Source of the DNA: SIG440 sp045645805
Lineage (GTDB): Bacteria > Bacillota > Clostridia > Monoglobales > Monoglobaceae
Length of the DNA: 10,504 nucleotides
NCBI GenBank assembly: GCA_045645805.1
Contig: JAZRJL010000037.1
Coordinates: 1-10,504, forward strand
Reading direction: 5' to 3'
The notes beneath the pieces are model-generated. The model saw only the letters and a list, made by a program, of their open reading frames with translations, was not told the origin of the DNA and made no database searches. A program made the translations under genes and the position numbers. Positions 1 through 6,993 of this stretch are shown in pieces; position 1 is the stretch's first letter; every line of letters begins with the position of its first letter.

Positions 1-229
1 TATAAGTGAGCAGACAGGACTTGAAAATTCTCAGATTGGTCTTGTTTTAAAGGTTGTAGGTATTGCATATATTGCACAGTTTGCCTCAGAACTTTGTCGT
101 GATGCAGGTGAAAATGCTGTTGCAACAAAAATAGAGCTTGCGGGCAAAATAATAATAATGACACTTTCAATGCCGGTTATTTATCGGCTGATGGGTATTG
201 TAAATGATATAATTAGCTTTGATTTATAG
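1..229 (+). CDS. spoIIIAD: Stage III sporulation protein AD, C-terminal part (5' end outside window)
   Basis: This is an open frame from base 2 to a TAG stop at 227-229, about 76 codons, entering from the left edge. The protein contains a hydrophobic stretch, then the motif FASELCRDAGENAVATKIEL, then a second membrane segment. That 'E-x-CRDAGE-x-A-x-A-x-K-x-E-x-AGK' pattern is typical of the C-terminal half of SpoIIIAD, a small membrane protein of about 125-130 residues. SpoIIIAD belongs to the SpoIIIA complex, made in the mother cell and placed in the outer forespore membrane during engulfment. The next gene is spoIIIAE, as in the standard spoIIIAA-AH order. The stop is 9 bases before the preferred ATG of spoIIIAE, so the two are probably translationally coupled. 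The identification rests on the motif and on gene order. Confidence 0.9.
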   Translation, partial: ISEQTGLENSQIGLVLKVVGIAYIAQFASELCRDAGENAVATKIELAGKIIIMTLSMPVIYRLMGIVNDIISFDL

Positions 230-238
230 GTGTTGCAA

Positions 239-1414
239 ATGAAAAAAATAATATATTTAACTGTTTTTATTCTGTATATTATGACAGCTTCTGTTTACGC
301 AAATGTTTCGCAGGAAAGTGAAAAAATTATTAATGATTACATAGATATTTACGGCGAAAAATTACAGGATGGTATTGACAAGGCTGATTACGGTAATATG
401 CATACAGATTTAAGCACCGATATAGATGTAAAAAGTCTGTTAAAAAGTATTATTAAGGGTGAAACTCCAACCAATCCTGCTAAAGTTTTAAGTCAACTAC
501 TTTCAATTTTAATAATTGAAGTAAAGAAAACATTAAAGCTTTTGCTTCTTATACCGGCTGTTGCCGTTTTAAATACTTATGTAACAGGAATAAATAGTAA
601 TTTTGCAGCTAAAGGGACATCTGAAGCTGCGTTTTTTGTATGTTATGCTATTATGGCAGGAATTGCCGCAACTGCTTTTTTCGAAACAGTAAAGTGCGGC
701 AGAATTATTATTGAAAATATTTCTGTTTTTATGCGTATTTTGATACCCGTATCTCTTGCAAGTCTTGCATCAAGCGGAGCGGTTGTAAGTGCCACCACTT
801 TTGAAATTGTGCTGATGTCTGTCATAGGGATTTGTGAGTTTGCAGTTGAAAAATTCTTTTTCCCAATAGTTATGATGTCAACAGCGCTTAATATTGCAAG
901 CAATATCTCAAATGTACTTAAAGCCGACAAGCTTGTTGGGCTTTTGAACAAAACAGTAAAATGGGGGCTTGGAATTATGCTTACCCTTTTTGTTGGAATT
1001 ACAGGTATACAAGGTGTTGCAGCAGGCACAGCTGACGGACTTAAGGTTAAGGTTACAAAATTTGCAACGGCAAATCTCATCCCTGTTGTAGGGGGCATTC
1101 TTGCCGAGACGGTTGAAACTGTTATGAATTGCAGTGTTGTAATTAAAAATGCAGTAGGCATTGCAGGAATTATTTCTGTTATTGCCGTTACGGTAATCCC
1201 AATACTGAAAATTTCAGCTTGTCTGATACTATTCAGATTATGTGCTGCGGTTGTTCAACCAATCAGTGACCCAAGATATGTAAAATGTATAACAGAACTT
1301 GGTGACTCGGTTTCATCGGTATTGGCAATGGCTGTGTCGCTTGTTGTAATGTTTGTAATTATACTTACAATATTGATTAATATTGGAAATACGGCAATTT
1401 TACTTGGTCGATAA
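239..1414 (+). CDS. spoIIIAE: Stage III sporulation protein AE
   Basis: This is a polytopic membrane protein of the SpoIIIA-SpoIIQ channel, which supports late forespore development. I prefer the ATG at 239 (391 aa) to the GTG at 230. AGGTG at 228-232 is then a ribosome binding site at normal distance, and the N-terminus becomes a typical signal peptide: MKK, a hydrophobic core, and a possible cut after Ala21 (VYA/N). A soluble stretch of about 65 residues follows, then several hydrophobic segments between about residues 85 and 390. Near the C-terminus is PISDPR (341-346), a conserved feature of the family. Length fits known SpoIIIAE proteins (about 390-400 aa). The stop TAA at 1412-1414 overlaps the ribosome binding site of spoIIIAF, so the genes are tightly coupled. 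Long frames on the opposite strand here are shadows. Confidence 0.93.
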   Translation: MKKIIYLTVFILYIMTASVYANVSQESEKIINDYIDIYGEKLQDGIDKADYGNMHTDLSTDIDVKSLLKSIIKGETPTNPAKVLSQLLSILIIEVKKTLKLLLLIPAVAVLNTYVTGINSNFAAKGTSEAAFFVCYAIMAGIAATAFFETVKCGRIIIENISVFMRILIPVSLASLASSGAVVSATTFEIVLMSVIGICEFAVEKFFFPIVMMSTALNIASNISNVLKADKLVGLLNKTVKWGLGIMLTLFVGITGIQGVAAGTADGLKVKVTKFATANLIPVVGGILAETVETVMNCSVVIKNAVGIAGIISVIAVTVIPILKISACLILFRLCAAVVQPISDPRYVKCITELGDSVSSVLAMAVSLVVMFVIILTILINIGNTAILLGR

Positions 1415-1424
1415 GGAGAAAACA

Positions 1425-1931
1425 ATGGGCTTTATTCATAACTGGATTATGCAAATTACAGCAGTAATTTTAATAGGTTCGGTATGCGATTTGCTTATGC
1501 CTGATGGAAATATAAAAAAATATCTTAATCCCGTGCTTGGTTTTTTACTTATTTTTGTAATTGTAAAGCCTTTGACATCCCTTGATGCAGACAGTATACG
1601 GTTTGATTTACTTGTAGAAAGCAGTAGTATTTCAGGTGAACTTTCACAAATCGCAGACAGCACAACTCAAAAAAATATTATTGATATTTATAAAGCACGA
1701 CTTTCAGACCAAATAAAACAGGAAATAAGAAATACATATAGAACAGGCTCGAAAATAGCCTTGTCAGTTTCCGACGAGGAAAAAAGCTTTGGTGAGATAA
1801 GCAGGATTGATGTTGTTCTTTTGTTAAGAGAAGGCGATTTTGTAAATACAGCTGCTGTTTCAAAGACAATTGAAAATAAATTTGGGATTGATGATAAATG
1901 TATTAATATAAAGACAGAAGTGATAAACTAA
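1425..1931 (+). CDS. spoIIIAF: Stage III sporulation protein AF
   Basis: The start is set by AAGGAG at 1413-1418, seven bases before ATG 1425, giving 168 aa. An upstream in-frame start at 1383 would lie inside spoIIIAE and has no such site. Two membrane segments lie near the N-terminus (about residues 8-25 and 33-50). The conserved stretch 'YLNPVLGFLLIFVIVKPL' covers the second, the best-conserved part of the SpoIIIAF family. The remaining roughly 115 residues are soluble; in characterised homologues this domain resembles the ring-building folds of type III secretion and flagellar basal-body proteins (family knowledge, not visible here). SpoIIIAF is part of the mother-cell channel complex. 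It lies 10 bases after spoIIIAE and 13 bases before spoIIIAG. Confidence 0.9.
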   Translation: MGFIHNWIMQITAVILIGSVCDLLMPDGNIKKYLNPVLGFLLIFVIVKPLTSLDADSIRFDLLVESSSISGELSQIADSTTQKNIIDIYKARLSDQIKQEIRNTYRTGSKIALSVSDEEKSFGEISRIDVVLLLREGDFVNTAAVSKTIENKFGIDDKCINIKTEVIN

Positions 1932-1944
1932 GGGGGAAAAACAA

Positions 1945-2526
1945 GTGTTTTCAAAGTTTTTCAGGGACAGACCTAAATATGTTGATGTAAGTCCTGATGG
2001 AGTAAAAGCTGCAAAACGAAATAAAATAATAATCGTAATTATTGTTGCCGCAATACTTTTTCTTGCTTTTGGTAAAACTGATTCATCAAATGAAAAAGAA
2101 AAAAAGACAGATTCAGATACAGATTTTTTAGTTTCAACCGCGGAATATATTACAGAAAATGAGCAAAAGCTTAAGGAAATTCTGGAAACGGTTCATGGAG
2201 CAGGCAAGGTAAAAGCTATGATAACCGTTGAAGAGCTTGGGGAAAAGGTAATTGCTTCGGATAAAAGAACAGAAAGTCAACAGGAAAATGACAAGGAAAA
2301 ATCATCACAAAAATCAAACATTGAACATTCTGCAATAATTTATGGTTCGGGTTCTGATGAAAAACCCTTTGTTGTCAAGGAGAAGATGCCGCTTCCGTCA
2401 GGAGTTTTGGTTGTTGCCACAGGTGCCGGTGACGAACACGTAAGGCTTGAACTTTATGAAGCAGTAAAAGCCCTTTACGGAATTTCAGGACACAGAATAA
2501 AAATTACAGCAGGAAATATAAAATAA
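1945..2526 (+). CDS. spoIIIAG: Stage III sporulation protein AG
   Basis: This 193-aa protein starts at a GTG (1945) with a strong AGGGGG site at 1931-1936 that overlaps the spoIIIAF stop. One membrane anchor lies at about residues 27-43, flanked by Lys and Arg. A charged, low-complexity linker rich in Lys, Glu, Ser and Asp follows (about 45-62). A soluble domain from about 65 to 193 contains 'LKEILETVHGAGKVKAMITVEE', close to the conserved 'L..IL..I.GVGKV.VMIT.' core of SpoIIIAG. A Ser/Lys/Glu/Gln-rich insertion (about 107-130) sits before 'PFVVKEKMPLPSGVLVVATGAGD', matching the family's 'P.I.GVLVVA.GA.....R..L..AV..L'. Homologues form a large ring in the outer forespore membrane (family knowledge). 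A hairpin lies just after the stop. Confidence 0.92.
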   Translation: MFSKFFRDRPKYVDVSPDGVKAAKRNKIIIVIIVAAILFLAFGKTDSSNEKEKKTDSDTDFLVSTAEYITENEQKLKEILETVHGAGKVKAMITVEELGEKVIASDKRTESQQENDKEKSSQKSNIEHSAIIYGSGSDEKPFVVKEKMPLPSGVLVVATGAGDEHVRLELYEAVKALYGISGHRIKITAGNIK

Positions 2527-2560
2527 TTGTGCTTTGCACGCCCGGGCAAAAGCACTTTTA
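2527..2560 (+). promoter_or_regulatory. Terminator-like hairpin between spoIIIAG and spoIIIAH
   Basis: GTGCTTTGC (2529-2537) pairs with GCAAAAGCAC (2546-2555), with one bulged base and an 8-base GC-rich loop. TTTTA follows (2556-2560). The shape resembles a weak intrinsic terminator or a 3'-end stabilising hairpin inside the operon. It could lower or separate spoIIIAH expression relative to upstream genes. Stem and T-tract are seen directly; any effect is inferred. Confidence 0.5.
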
Positions 2561-2590
2561 CATAAAATATGGGCAGAAAGGTATTTAATT

Positions 2591-3136
2591 ATGAAAAACT
2601 TTATAAAAGGTATACGGGGAAAACAAATTTTGGTGGCAGGACTAAGTGCTCTTGTTATTGTTGCCGGTGTTTACAGATGGACACAAACACAAGATACTGA
2701 AAGTATTGCGGTAAATAATGCTGTATCTGATTCCGAATTTCAGGTGGAAAAGATAGAAACAGCAGAGGAAAAAAATGACGATTATACAGGGGATTATTTC
2801 GCAAAGGCAAGGTATGACCGTGATTGTGCAAGAAGTGAAGCAGCAGAGCTTTTAAAGGTTTCGGTGACAGATGGAGATGCAACAGAAGAAATAATTGCAA
2901 AAAATCGTGAAATGCTTGAAAAATACGCAAATGATATTAAAAAGGAAACAGCGATTGAAAATATGGTTATTGCAAAAGGTTATTCGGATTGTGTTGCATT
3001 TATAGACGACAGTGGAGTAAGAGTGGTAGTAAAAAGCGACACCCTCCAAAAAGAAGGTGTCGCTCAGATAAAAGACATTGTTGTCCAGCAAACCGGTGCA
3101 AAAACCACCGATATAAAAATTTCAACCAAGAACTGA
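2591..3136 (+). CDS. spoIIIAH: Stage III sporulation protein AH (SpoIIQ-binding channel protein)
   Basis: The preferred start is ATG 2591 (181 aa), with AGAAAGG at about 2575-2581. The frame opens further upstream, but that would run through the inter-gene hairpin. One membrane segment lies at about residues 12-28 after a basic N-terminus, as expected for a protein anchored in the outer forespore membrane. An acidic linker and a C-terminal soluble domain follow. The 'YFAKARYDRDCARSEAAELL' helix and the tail 'VAQIKDIVVQQTGAKTTDIKI' match the SpoIIIAH ring-building domain, which is related to the YscJ/FliF family and binds forespore SpoIIQ (family knowledge). This is the last gene of spoIIIA. 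Its stop is 2 bases from the end of convergent rhaA, and its 3' end contains a hairpin that can act as the rhaA terminator. I found no clear plus-strand terminator after it. Confidence 0.9.
   Translation: MKNFIKGIRGKQILVAGLSALVIVAGVYRWTQTQDTESIAVNNAVSDSEFQVEKIETAEEKNDDYTGDYFAKARYDRDCARSEAAELLKVSVTDGDATEEIIAKNREMLEKYANDIKKETAIENMVIAKGYSDCVAFIDDSGVRVVVKSDTLQKEGVAQIKDIVVQQTGAKTTDIKISTKN
3031..3064 (-). terminator. Likely rhaA intrinsic terminator inside spoIIIAH
   Basis: AGCGACACC (3035-3043) and GGTGTCGCT (3056-3064) are perfect inverted repeats. Two more pairs form inside after one mismatch. On the minus strand the hairpin is followed directly by a run of five T (complement of 3031-3035), the layout of a Rho-independent terminator for rhaA about 75 bases beyond its stop. 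On the plus strand no T-run follows. The hairpin lies within spoIIIAH codons for about SDTLQKEGVA. Confidence 0.72.
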
Positions 3137-3138
3137 TT

Positions 3139-4380
3139 TTATGCTCTTTTTGAAAGAACTTCAGCTTCGTACTTTTTAACTTCGTCAATATAACTGTTTG
3201 AAAGTCCCTGACGGCTTAAGTATTCTTCCCATACATCACCCAAAGGTGCTGTTTTAAGTTCTTCCTGAAGAACCTGAAGTTCAGTTGTATTATGTTCATC
3301 CTGAAGAGCCTGAAGCTTTGCGTTTGGCTGGAGAAGTGCAAACAAAAGAGCCTTGCTAAGATTTCTTAAACCGGTTACCCATGCAGAAATACGGTTGATT
3401 GATGCATCAAAATAATCGGTTGCGATAAATACACGGTCAAGGGCGTCGCATCTTACGATTTCCTTGGCTATTTCTTTTGTTTCGTCATCAAAGAGGATTA
3501 CGTGGTCTGAATCCCAACGAACCGGTCTTGTGATATGGAGAGCAATTTTTTCATTGAACAAAAGAAGTGATGAAATTTTATCGGACACCATTTCTGTTGG
3601 ATGATAGTGACCGTTGTCCATAAGAGGTGTAATGCCCTTGTAGTTTGAATAACTGAGAGAAAATTCGCCCGAACCAACGGTATAGCTTTCAAGACCAATA
3701 CCAAACACCTTTGATTCAAGTGTAATGTAAACCTTTGACTTGTCGTATGAAACGCTGAGAATTTCATCAAGTGCTTCTTTAAAGCGGCGTCTTGGACCAA
3801 GTCTGTCAGCAGGGATATCCTTGTAACCGTCGGGAATCCAGATGTTCATAACACAGGGAACACCAGTTTCATTTGCAAAATATTCAGCAATTCTAATACA
3901 CTGTTTGCAGTGGTTAATCCAGAACTCACGCACCTTGTCGTCAGGAGAAGAAAGGGTGAGGTCATTTTTTACCATAGGATGAGCAAAGATGGTTGGGTTG
4001 AAGTCAAGTGCCCAGCCTCTTTCTTTTGCAAATTTAACCCATTTTTCAAAGTGCTTTGGTTCAATCTTATCACGGTCAACAAATTCACCATCTTCAAAAA
4101 TTGCATAGCAAGCATGAAGATTAAGCTTTTTCTTACCAGGAATAAGAGAGAATGCTTTGTCAATGTCTGCCATAAGTTCGTCAGGGGTTGTAGCTTTTCC
4201 GGGATAGTTGCCGGTTGTCTGAATACCGCCAGACAAAGCTGATGGGCTGTCAAATCCTACAACGTCATCGCCTTGCCAGCAATGAATTGATATCATTGTT
4301 TCGCTTAGTTTTTTAATTGCTGCCTCGGTATCAACACCGTAGCGACTGTAAATTTCTTTTGCACTTTCGTATCTAGTCAC
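3139..4380 (-). CDS. rhaA: L-rhamnose isomerase
   Basis: This cytoplasmic enzyme converts L-rhamnose to L-rhamnulose, the first step of rhamnose breakdown. The 413-aa length matches RhaA (about 420). The start is GTG 4380, with GGAGG (complement of 4388-4392) seven bases upstream. Recognisable blocks are HCWQGDDV (33-40), GGIQTTGNYPGKA (51-63), NLHA (87-90), LDFNPT (125-130), NIWIPDGYKDI (179-189), SKVFGIGLESYTVGS (223-237), GHYHPTE (257-263), RPVRWDSDHV (285-294) and DYFDASINR (322-330). By comparison with E. coli RhaA, His258, Asp290 and Asp292 should be metal ligands. A 12-residue helical repeat (LQALQDE / LQVLQEE) lies near the C-terminus. No rhamnulokinase, aldolase, transporter or regulator is in the window, so the gene is separated from the rest of the pathway here. 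It has its own promoter and converges on spoIIIAH. Confidence 0.96.
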   Translation of the reverse strand: MTRYESAKEIYSRYGVDTEAAIKKLSETMISIHCWQGDDVVGFDSPSALSGGIQTTGNYPGKATTPDELMADIDKAFSLIPGKKKLNLHACYAIFEDGEFVDRDKIEPKHFEKWVKFAKERGWALDFNPTIFAHPMVKNDLTLSSPDDKVREFWINHCKQCIRIAEYFANETGVPCVMNIWIPDGYKDIPADRLGPRRRFKEALDEILSVSYDKSKVYITLESKVFGIGLESYTVGSGEFSLSYSNYKGITPLMDNGHYHPTEMVSDKISSLLLFNEKIALHITRPVRWDSDHVILFDDETKEIAKEIVRCDALDRVFIATDYFDASINRISAWVTGLRNLSKALLFALLQPNAKLQALQDEHNTTELQVLQEELKTAPLGDVWEEYLSRQGLSNSYIDEVKKYEAEVLSKRA

Positions 4381-4387
4381 AGAAAAA

Positions 4388-4473
4388 CCTCCAAAAATTA
4401 TTTTTTATAAACAAATATGTAAAAAATATTATTTAATTATAAATATTATATATAAAAACACATAAACTGTCAA
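4388..4473 (-). promoter_or_regulatory. rhaA promoter and ribosome binding site
   Basis: On the minus strand a consensus -35 TTGACA (complement of 4468-4473) is separated by 17 bases from TATAAT (complement of 4445-4450). Transcription should start near 4438, leaving an AT-rich leader of about 58 bases. GGAGG (complement of 4388-4392) sits seven bases before the GTG start. I saw no catabolite-repression (cre) palindrome or clear operator in the leader. Confidence 0.75.
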
Positions 4474-4527
4474 TATGTTTTAGATATTTTAGAGTATATT
4501 ATTATTTGATTTTTGTCTTATGTTTTA

Positions 4528-4583
4528 TTGACAATAAGTTGATGGAGTGCTATAATTTTTTATTATTAAAAAAGAATTGAGGA
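4528..4583 (+). promoter_or_regulatory. Promoter and ribosome binding site of the cysK-metF-metH operon
   Basis: TTGACA (4528-4533), a 17-base spacer and TATAAT (4551-4556) form a perfect sigma-A-type promoter. Transcription should begin near 4563, giving a leader of only about 28 bases with GAGG at 4579-4582 before ATG 4591. So short a leader leaves no room for a SAM, T-box or cobalamin riboswitch. Any control would have to be by a repressor or activator binding the AT-rich divergent region. Confidence 0.8.
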
Positions 4584-4590
4584 TTAAAGT

Positions 4591-5517
4591 ATGATATATA
4601 ATTCTGCTGAGGAGTTAATTGGTAAAACACCTCTTTTAAGGCTTAATAGTATTGAAAAAAAGCTTTGCATTGATGCAAAACTTTTAGCAAAGCTTGAATA
4701 TTTAAATCCTGCAGGCTCGGTCAAGGACCGTGCGGCAAAACAGATGCTTGATGATGCTGAAAAATCAGGGGCATTGAAGCCCGGCTCGGTTATCATTGAG
4801 CCAACCTCGGGTAACACCGGCATTGGTCTTGCCCTTGCTGCTGCGGTACGTGGGTATAGACTCATTATAGTTATGCCGGACTCAATGTCGGTTGAACGCA
4901 GACAGATAATGAAAGCTTATGGTGCTGAGCTTGTTCTTACTGACGGGAAATTAGGTATGAAAGGTGCTATTGCTGAGGCGGTACGCCTTTCAGCTGAAAT
5001 TCCTGACAGCTTTATTCCCGGTCAGTTTGTAAATCCTTCAAATGCTCTTGCGCATTTCAATACAACCGGACCCGAAATATTCAACGACACCAACGGAAAT
5101 GTCGATATTTTTGTTGCCTGCGTAGGTACGGGCGGTACAATTACCGGTACAGGAAAGTATCTTAAGGAACAAATCCCCAACATAAAGATTGTTGCTGTTG
5201 AACCTGCTTCATCACCTGTTTTATCCGGCGGAGCAGCAGGCTCACACAAAATTCAGGGAATAGGTGCAGGCTTTGTGCCGGACGTGCTTGATACCTCGGT
5301 GTATGATGAGATTATTCAAATAACAGATGACGAAGCATTTGAATATGGCAGAATGATGGGCAGAACAGAAGGCGTACTTGTAGGCATTTCGTCAGGGGCA
5401 GCTCTTTGTGCAGCAATAAAGCTTGCAAAATGTGCAGAAAACAAGGGCAAAAACATTGTTGTTTTGCTCCCTGATACAGGTGACAGATACCTTTCCTGCG
5501 AAATGTTTAATGAATAA
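4591..5517 (+). CDS. cysK: Cysteine synthase (O-acetylserine sulfhydrylase), PLP enzyme
   Basis: This enzyme joins sulfide to O-acetyl-L-serine to make L-cysteine in the cytoplasm. The 308-aa length is that of CysK. The N-terminus 'IGKTPLLRLN' is typical. The PLP lysine is Lys45 in AGSVKDRAA. The substrate loop is TSGNTG (72-77), the phosphate-binding glycine loop GTGGT (179-183), and the C-terminal PLP-ring contact SSGAA (268-272). PDTGDRYLS (294-302) near the end is characteristic of cysteine synthases rather than cystathionine beta-synthase. It is the first gene of an operon with metF and metH, 11 bases before metF, linking sulfur uptake to methionine synthesis. A role as O-acetylhomoserine or CysM-like sulfhydrylase cannot be excluded from sequence alone, but CysK is the best reading. 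Confidence 0.95.
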   Translation: MIYNSAEELIGKTPLLRLNSIEKKLCIDAKLLAKLEYLNPAGSVKDRAAKQMLDDAEKSGALKPGSVIIEPTSGNTGIGLALAAAVRGYRLIIVMPDSMSVERRQIMKAYGAELVLTDGKLGMKGAIAEAVRLSAEIPDSFIPGQFVNPSNALAHFNTTGPEIFNDTNGNVDIFVACVGTGGTITGTGKYLKEQIPNIKIVAVEPASSPVLSGGAAGSHKIQGIGAGFVPDVLDTSVYDEIIQITDDEAFEYGRMMGRTEGVLVGISSGAALCAAIKLAKCAENKGKNIVVLLPDTGDRYLSCEMFNE

Positions 5518-5528
5518 AGGTGATATAG

Positions 5529-6389
5529 ATGAAAGTAACAGATATTATTAAAGGTGAAAAACCCAGCCTCTCGTTTGAGGTTTTTCCGCCAAAGCTAAGT
5601 TCAAATTTTGAATCTGTAATGTCGGCAACAACCGATATTGCAAAGTTAAATCCAAGCTTTATGAGCGTTACATATGGTGCAGGTGGCGGAACATCCCAAT
5701 ATACCGCAGATATTGCACACAGTCTTCTGAAGATGGGCGTTACCCCCATAGCACATCTAAGCTGTATATCTTCAAAACGGAGCGAAATTCAGCTTTTACT
5801 TCAAAATTTAAAGGATAAGGGAATTGAAAATATTCTTGCACTTAGGGGAGATATTCCTGATGGTATGTGTATGGATAATCTTGAATATCACTACGCAAGC
5901 GAGCTTGCAGCTGAAATTCGTGATTTTGGCGGATTTTGTATAGGCGGAGCGTGCTATCCTGAAAATCATCCCGAAAGTAAAAACAGCAAAGCAGATATAG
6001 AGAGTCTAAAAATTAAAGTTGAAAACGGATGCGAATTTTTGACAACACAGATGTTTTTTGACAACAACATTCTTTACAATTTTATGTACAGGCTTTATCG
6101 CGAGGGGGTTGAAGTTCCTGTCGTTGCAGGAATTATGCCGGTAACAAACGCAAAACAGATTAAACGAATCTGCTCGATTTCACAAAATACATTACCCCAA
6201 AGATTTTTAAGACTTGTTGACCGTTACGGTGATAACCCTGACGCAATGAAGCAAGCGGGAATTGCTTATGCAATTGAACAGATAATTGACCTTTATGCAA
6301 ACGGAGTTAATGCTGTTCACGTATATTCAATGAACAAGCCTGATGTGGCAGAAGCAATCCAGAATAATATTTCGGAGATAATCAAATGA
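5529..6389 (+). CDS. metF: Methylenetetrahydrofolate reductase
   Basis: This FAD enzyme reduces 5,10-methylene-THF to 5-methyl-THF, the methyl donor for MetH. At 286 aa it is the usual single-domain bacterial form. Signatures are SFEVFPPK (15-22, with catalytic Glu17), VTYGAGGGTS (47-56), LALRGD (103-108), TQMFFD (173-178), AGIMPV (200-205) and HVYSMN (264-269). The start ATG 5529 follows AAAGGTGAT (5516-5524), which overlaps the cysK stop. Its own stop TGA overlaps the ATG of the next gene (ATGA at 6386-6389), implying translational coupling. No metV-like zinc/iron-sulfur partner is nearby, unlike the arrangement in many acetogens. It supplies the substrate for the MetH encoded 0.6 kb downstream. 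Confidence 0.96.
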   Translation: MKVTDIIKGEKPSLSFEVFPPKLSSNFESVMSATTDIAKLNPSFMSVTYGAGGGTSQYTADIAHSLLKMGVTPIAHLSCISSKRSEIQLLLQNLKDKGIENILALRGDIPDGMCMDNLEYHYASELAAEIRDFGGFCIGGACYPENHPESKNSKADIESLKIKVENGCEFLTTQMFFDNNILYNFMYRLYREGVEVPVVAGIMPVTNAKQIKRICSISQNTLPQRFLRLVDRYGDNPDAMKQAGIAYAIEQIIDLYANGVNAVHVYSMNKPDVAEAIQNNISEIIK

Positions 6390-6967
6390 ACGCTGTGAAC
6401 TTTCAGACAATCCCTGTCAAAGAAATTGTTATGAATGAATACGAAACAGCAAAGCGTCTTAATGTTGAAAAAGGCTTTACCTCGTATGAAATTGAAATGT
6501 GCTTAAAGCGGCTTAAAGATGTCGCAAACTGTCGTTTTTCATCCGTAAGAATGCCATATATCACCAACGGAAAGATGCTTAATTGCGGGTTTGGCGAATT
6601 TGAAAGCACAGTGCTTGCTAAAAATCTTGGTGATTGTCGTGAGGTTTTTGTTTTTGCGTCAACGATAGGAATAGGAGTGGACAGACTTTTAAACAAGCTT
6701 TCAAAGCTGTCGGCTGCTGAATTTTTTATTACCGATGCCCTTGCATCATCTCTTGCCGAGGCGATGATGAACGAAACCGAGAAACGAGTAAAAGGCAATA
6801 CTTTGTGTAAACCACGATTCAGTCCCGGCTTTGGCGATTTTGGGCTTGAACATCAAACCGCAATTCTTGAACTTGTTAATGCAGGGCGGTTGCTTGGTAT
6901 AACTATAAATAAATCATATCTGATGTCACCGATGAAGTCGGTTACGGCAATTATGGGAATTAAATAA
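6386..6967 (+). CDS. Free-standing MetH reactivation (AdoMet-binding) domain protein
   Basis: This 193-aa protein matches the vitamin-B12-dependent methionine synthase activation domain, normally the C-terminal module of long MetH. It binds S-adenosylmethionine and remethylates cob(II)alamin when the cofactor is oxidised. The AdoMet-binding block is RFSPGFGDFGLEHQ (144-157), equivalent to the RxxPGYxxxPDH region of E. coli MetH. MSPMKSVTAIMG (180-191) corresponds to the conserved 'TPAASVSG' segment. The N-terminal part (about 15-60) is helical, with 'YEIEMCLKRLKDVAN'. The gene overlaps metF by four bases and lies 26 bases before metH, whose product lacks this domain, so the two proteins very likely work as a pair. 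Reduction of cobalamin would need a flavodoxin or similar partner not seen here. Confidence 0.88.
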   Translation: MNAVNFQTIPVKEIVMNEYETAKRLNVEKGFTSYEIEMCLKRLKDVANCRFSSVRMPYITNGKMLNCGFGEFESTVLAKNLGDCREVFVFASTIGIGVDRLLNKLSKLSAAEFFITDALASSLAEAMMNETEKRVKGNTLCKPRFSPGFGDFGLEHQTAILELVNAGRLLGITINKSYLMSPMKSVTAIMGIK

Positions 6968-6993
6968 GTTTTACAAAAAGAAAGGCAAACAAA

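Noticed and set aside
643..1161. 172-codon minus-strand frame opposite spoIIIAE
   Set aside because: It is a shadow frame within a clear spoIIIAE coding sequence, with no ribosome binding site and no recognisable family.
3258..3315. Direct repeat of 22 bases (two mismatches, 36-base spacing) near the 3' end of rhaA
   Set aside because: It encodes the repeated helical segment LQALQDE/LQVLQEE, which aligns with a similar Leu/Glu-rich helix in other RhaA proteins, so it is ordinary protein sequence.
4557..4590. Riboswitch or T-box upstream of cysK
   Set aside because: The leader from the consensus promoter is about 28 bases, too short for any known class, and no conserved motif is visible.
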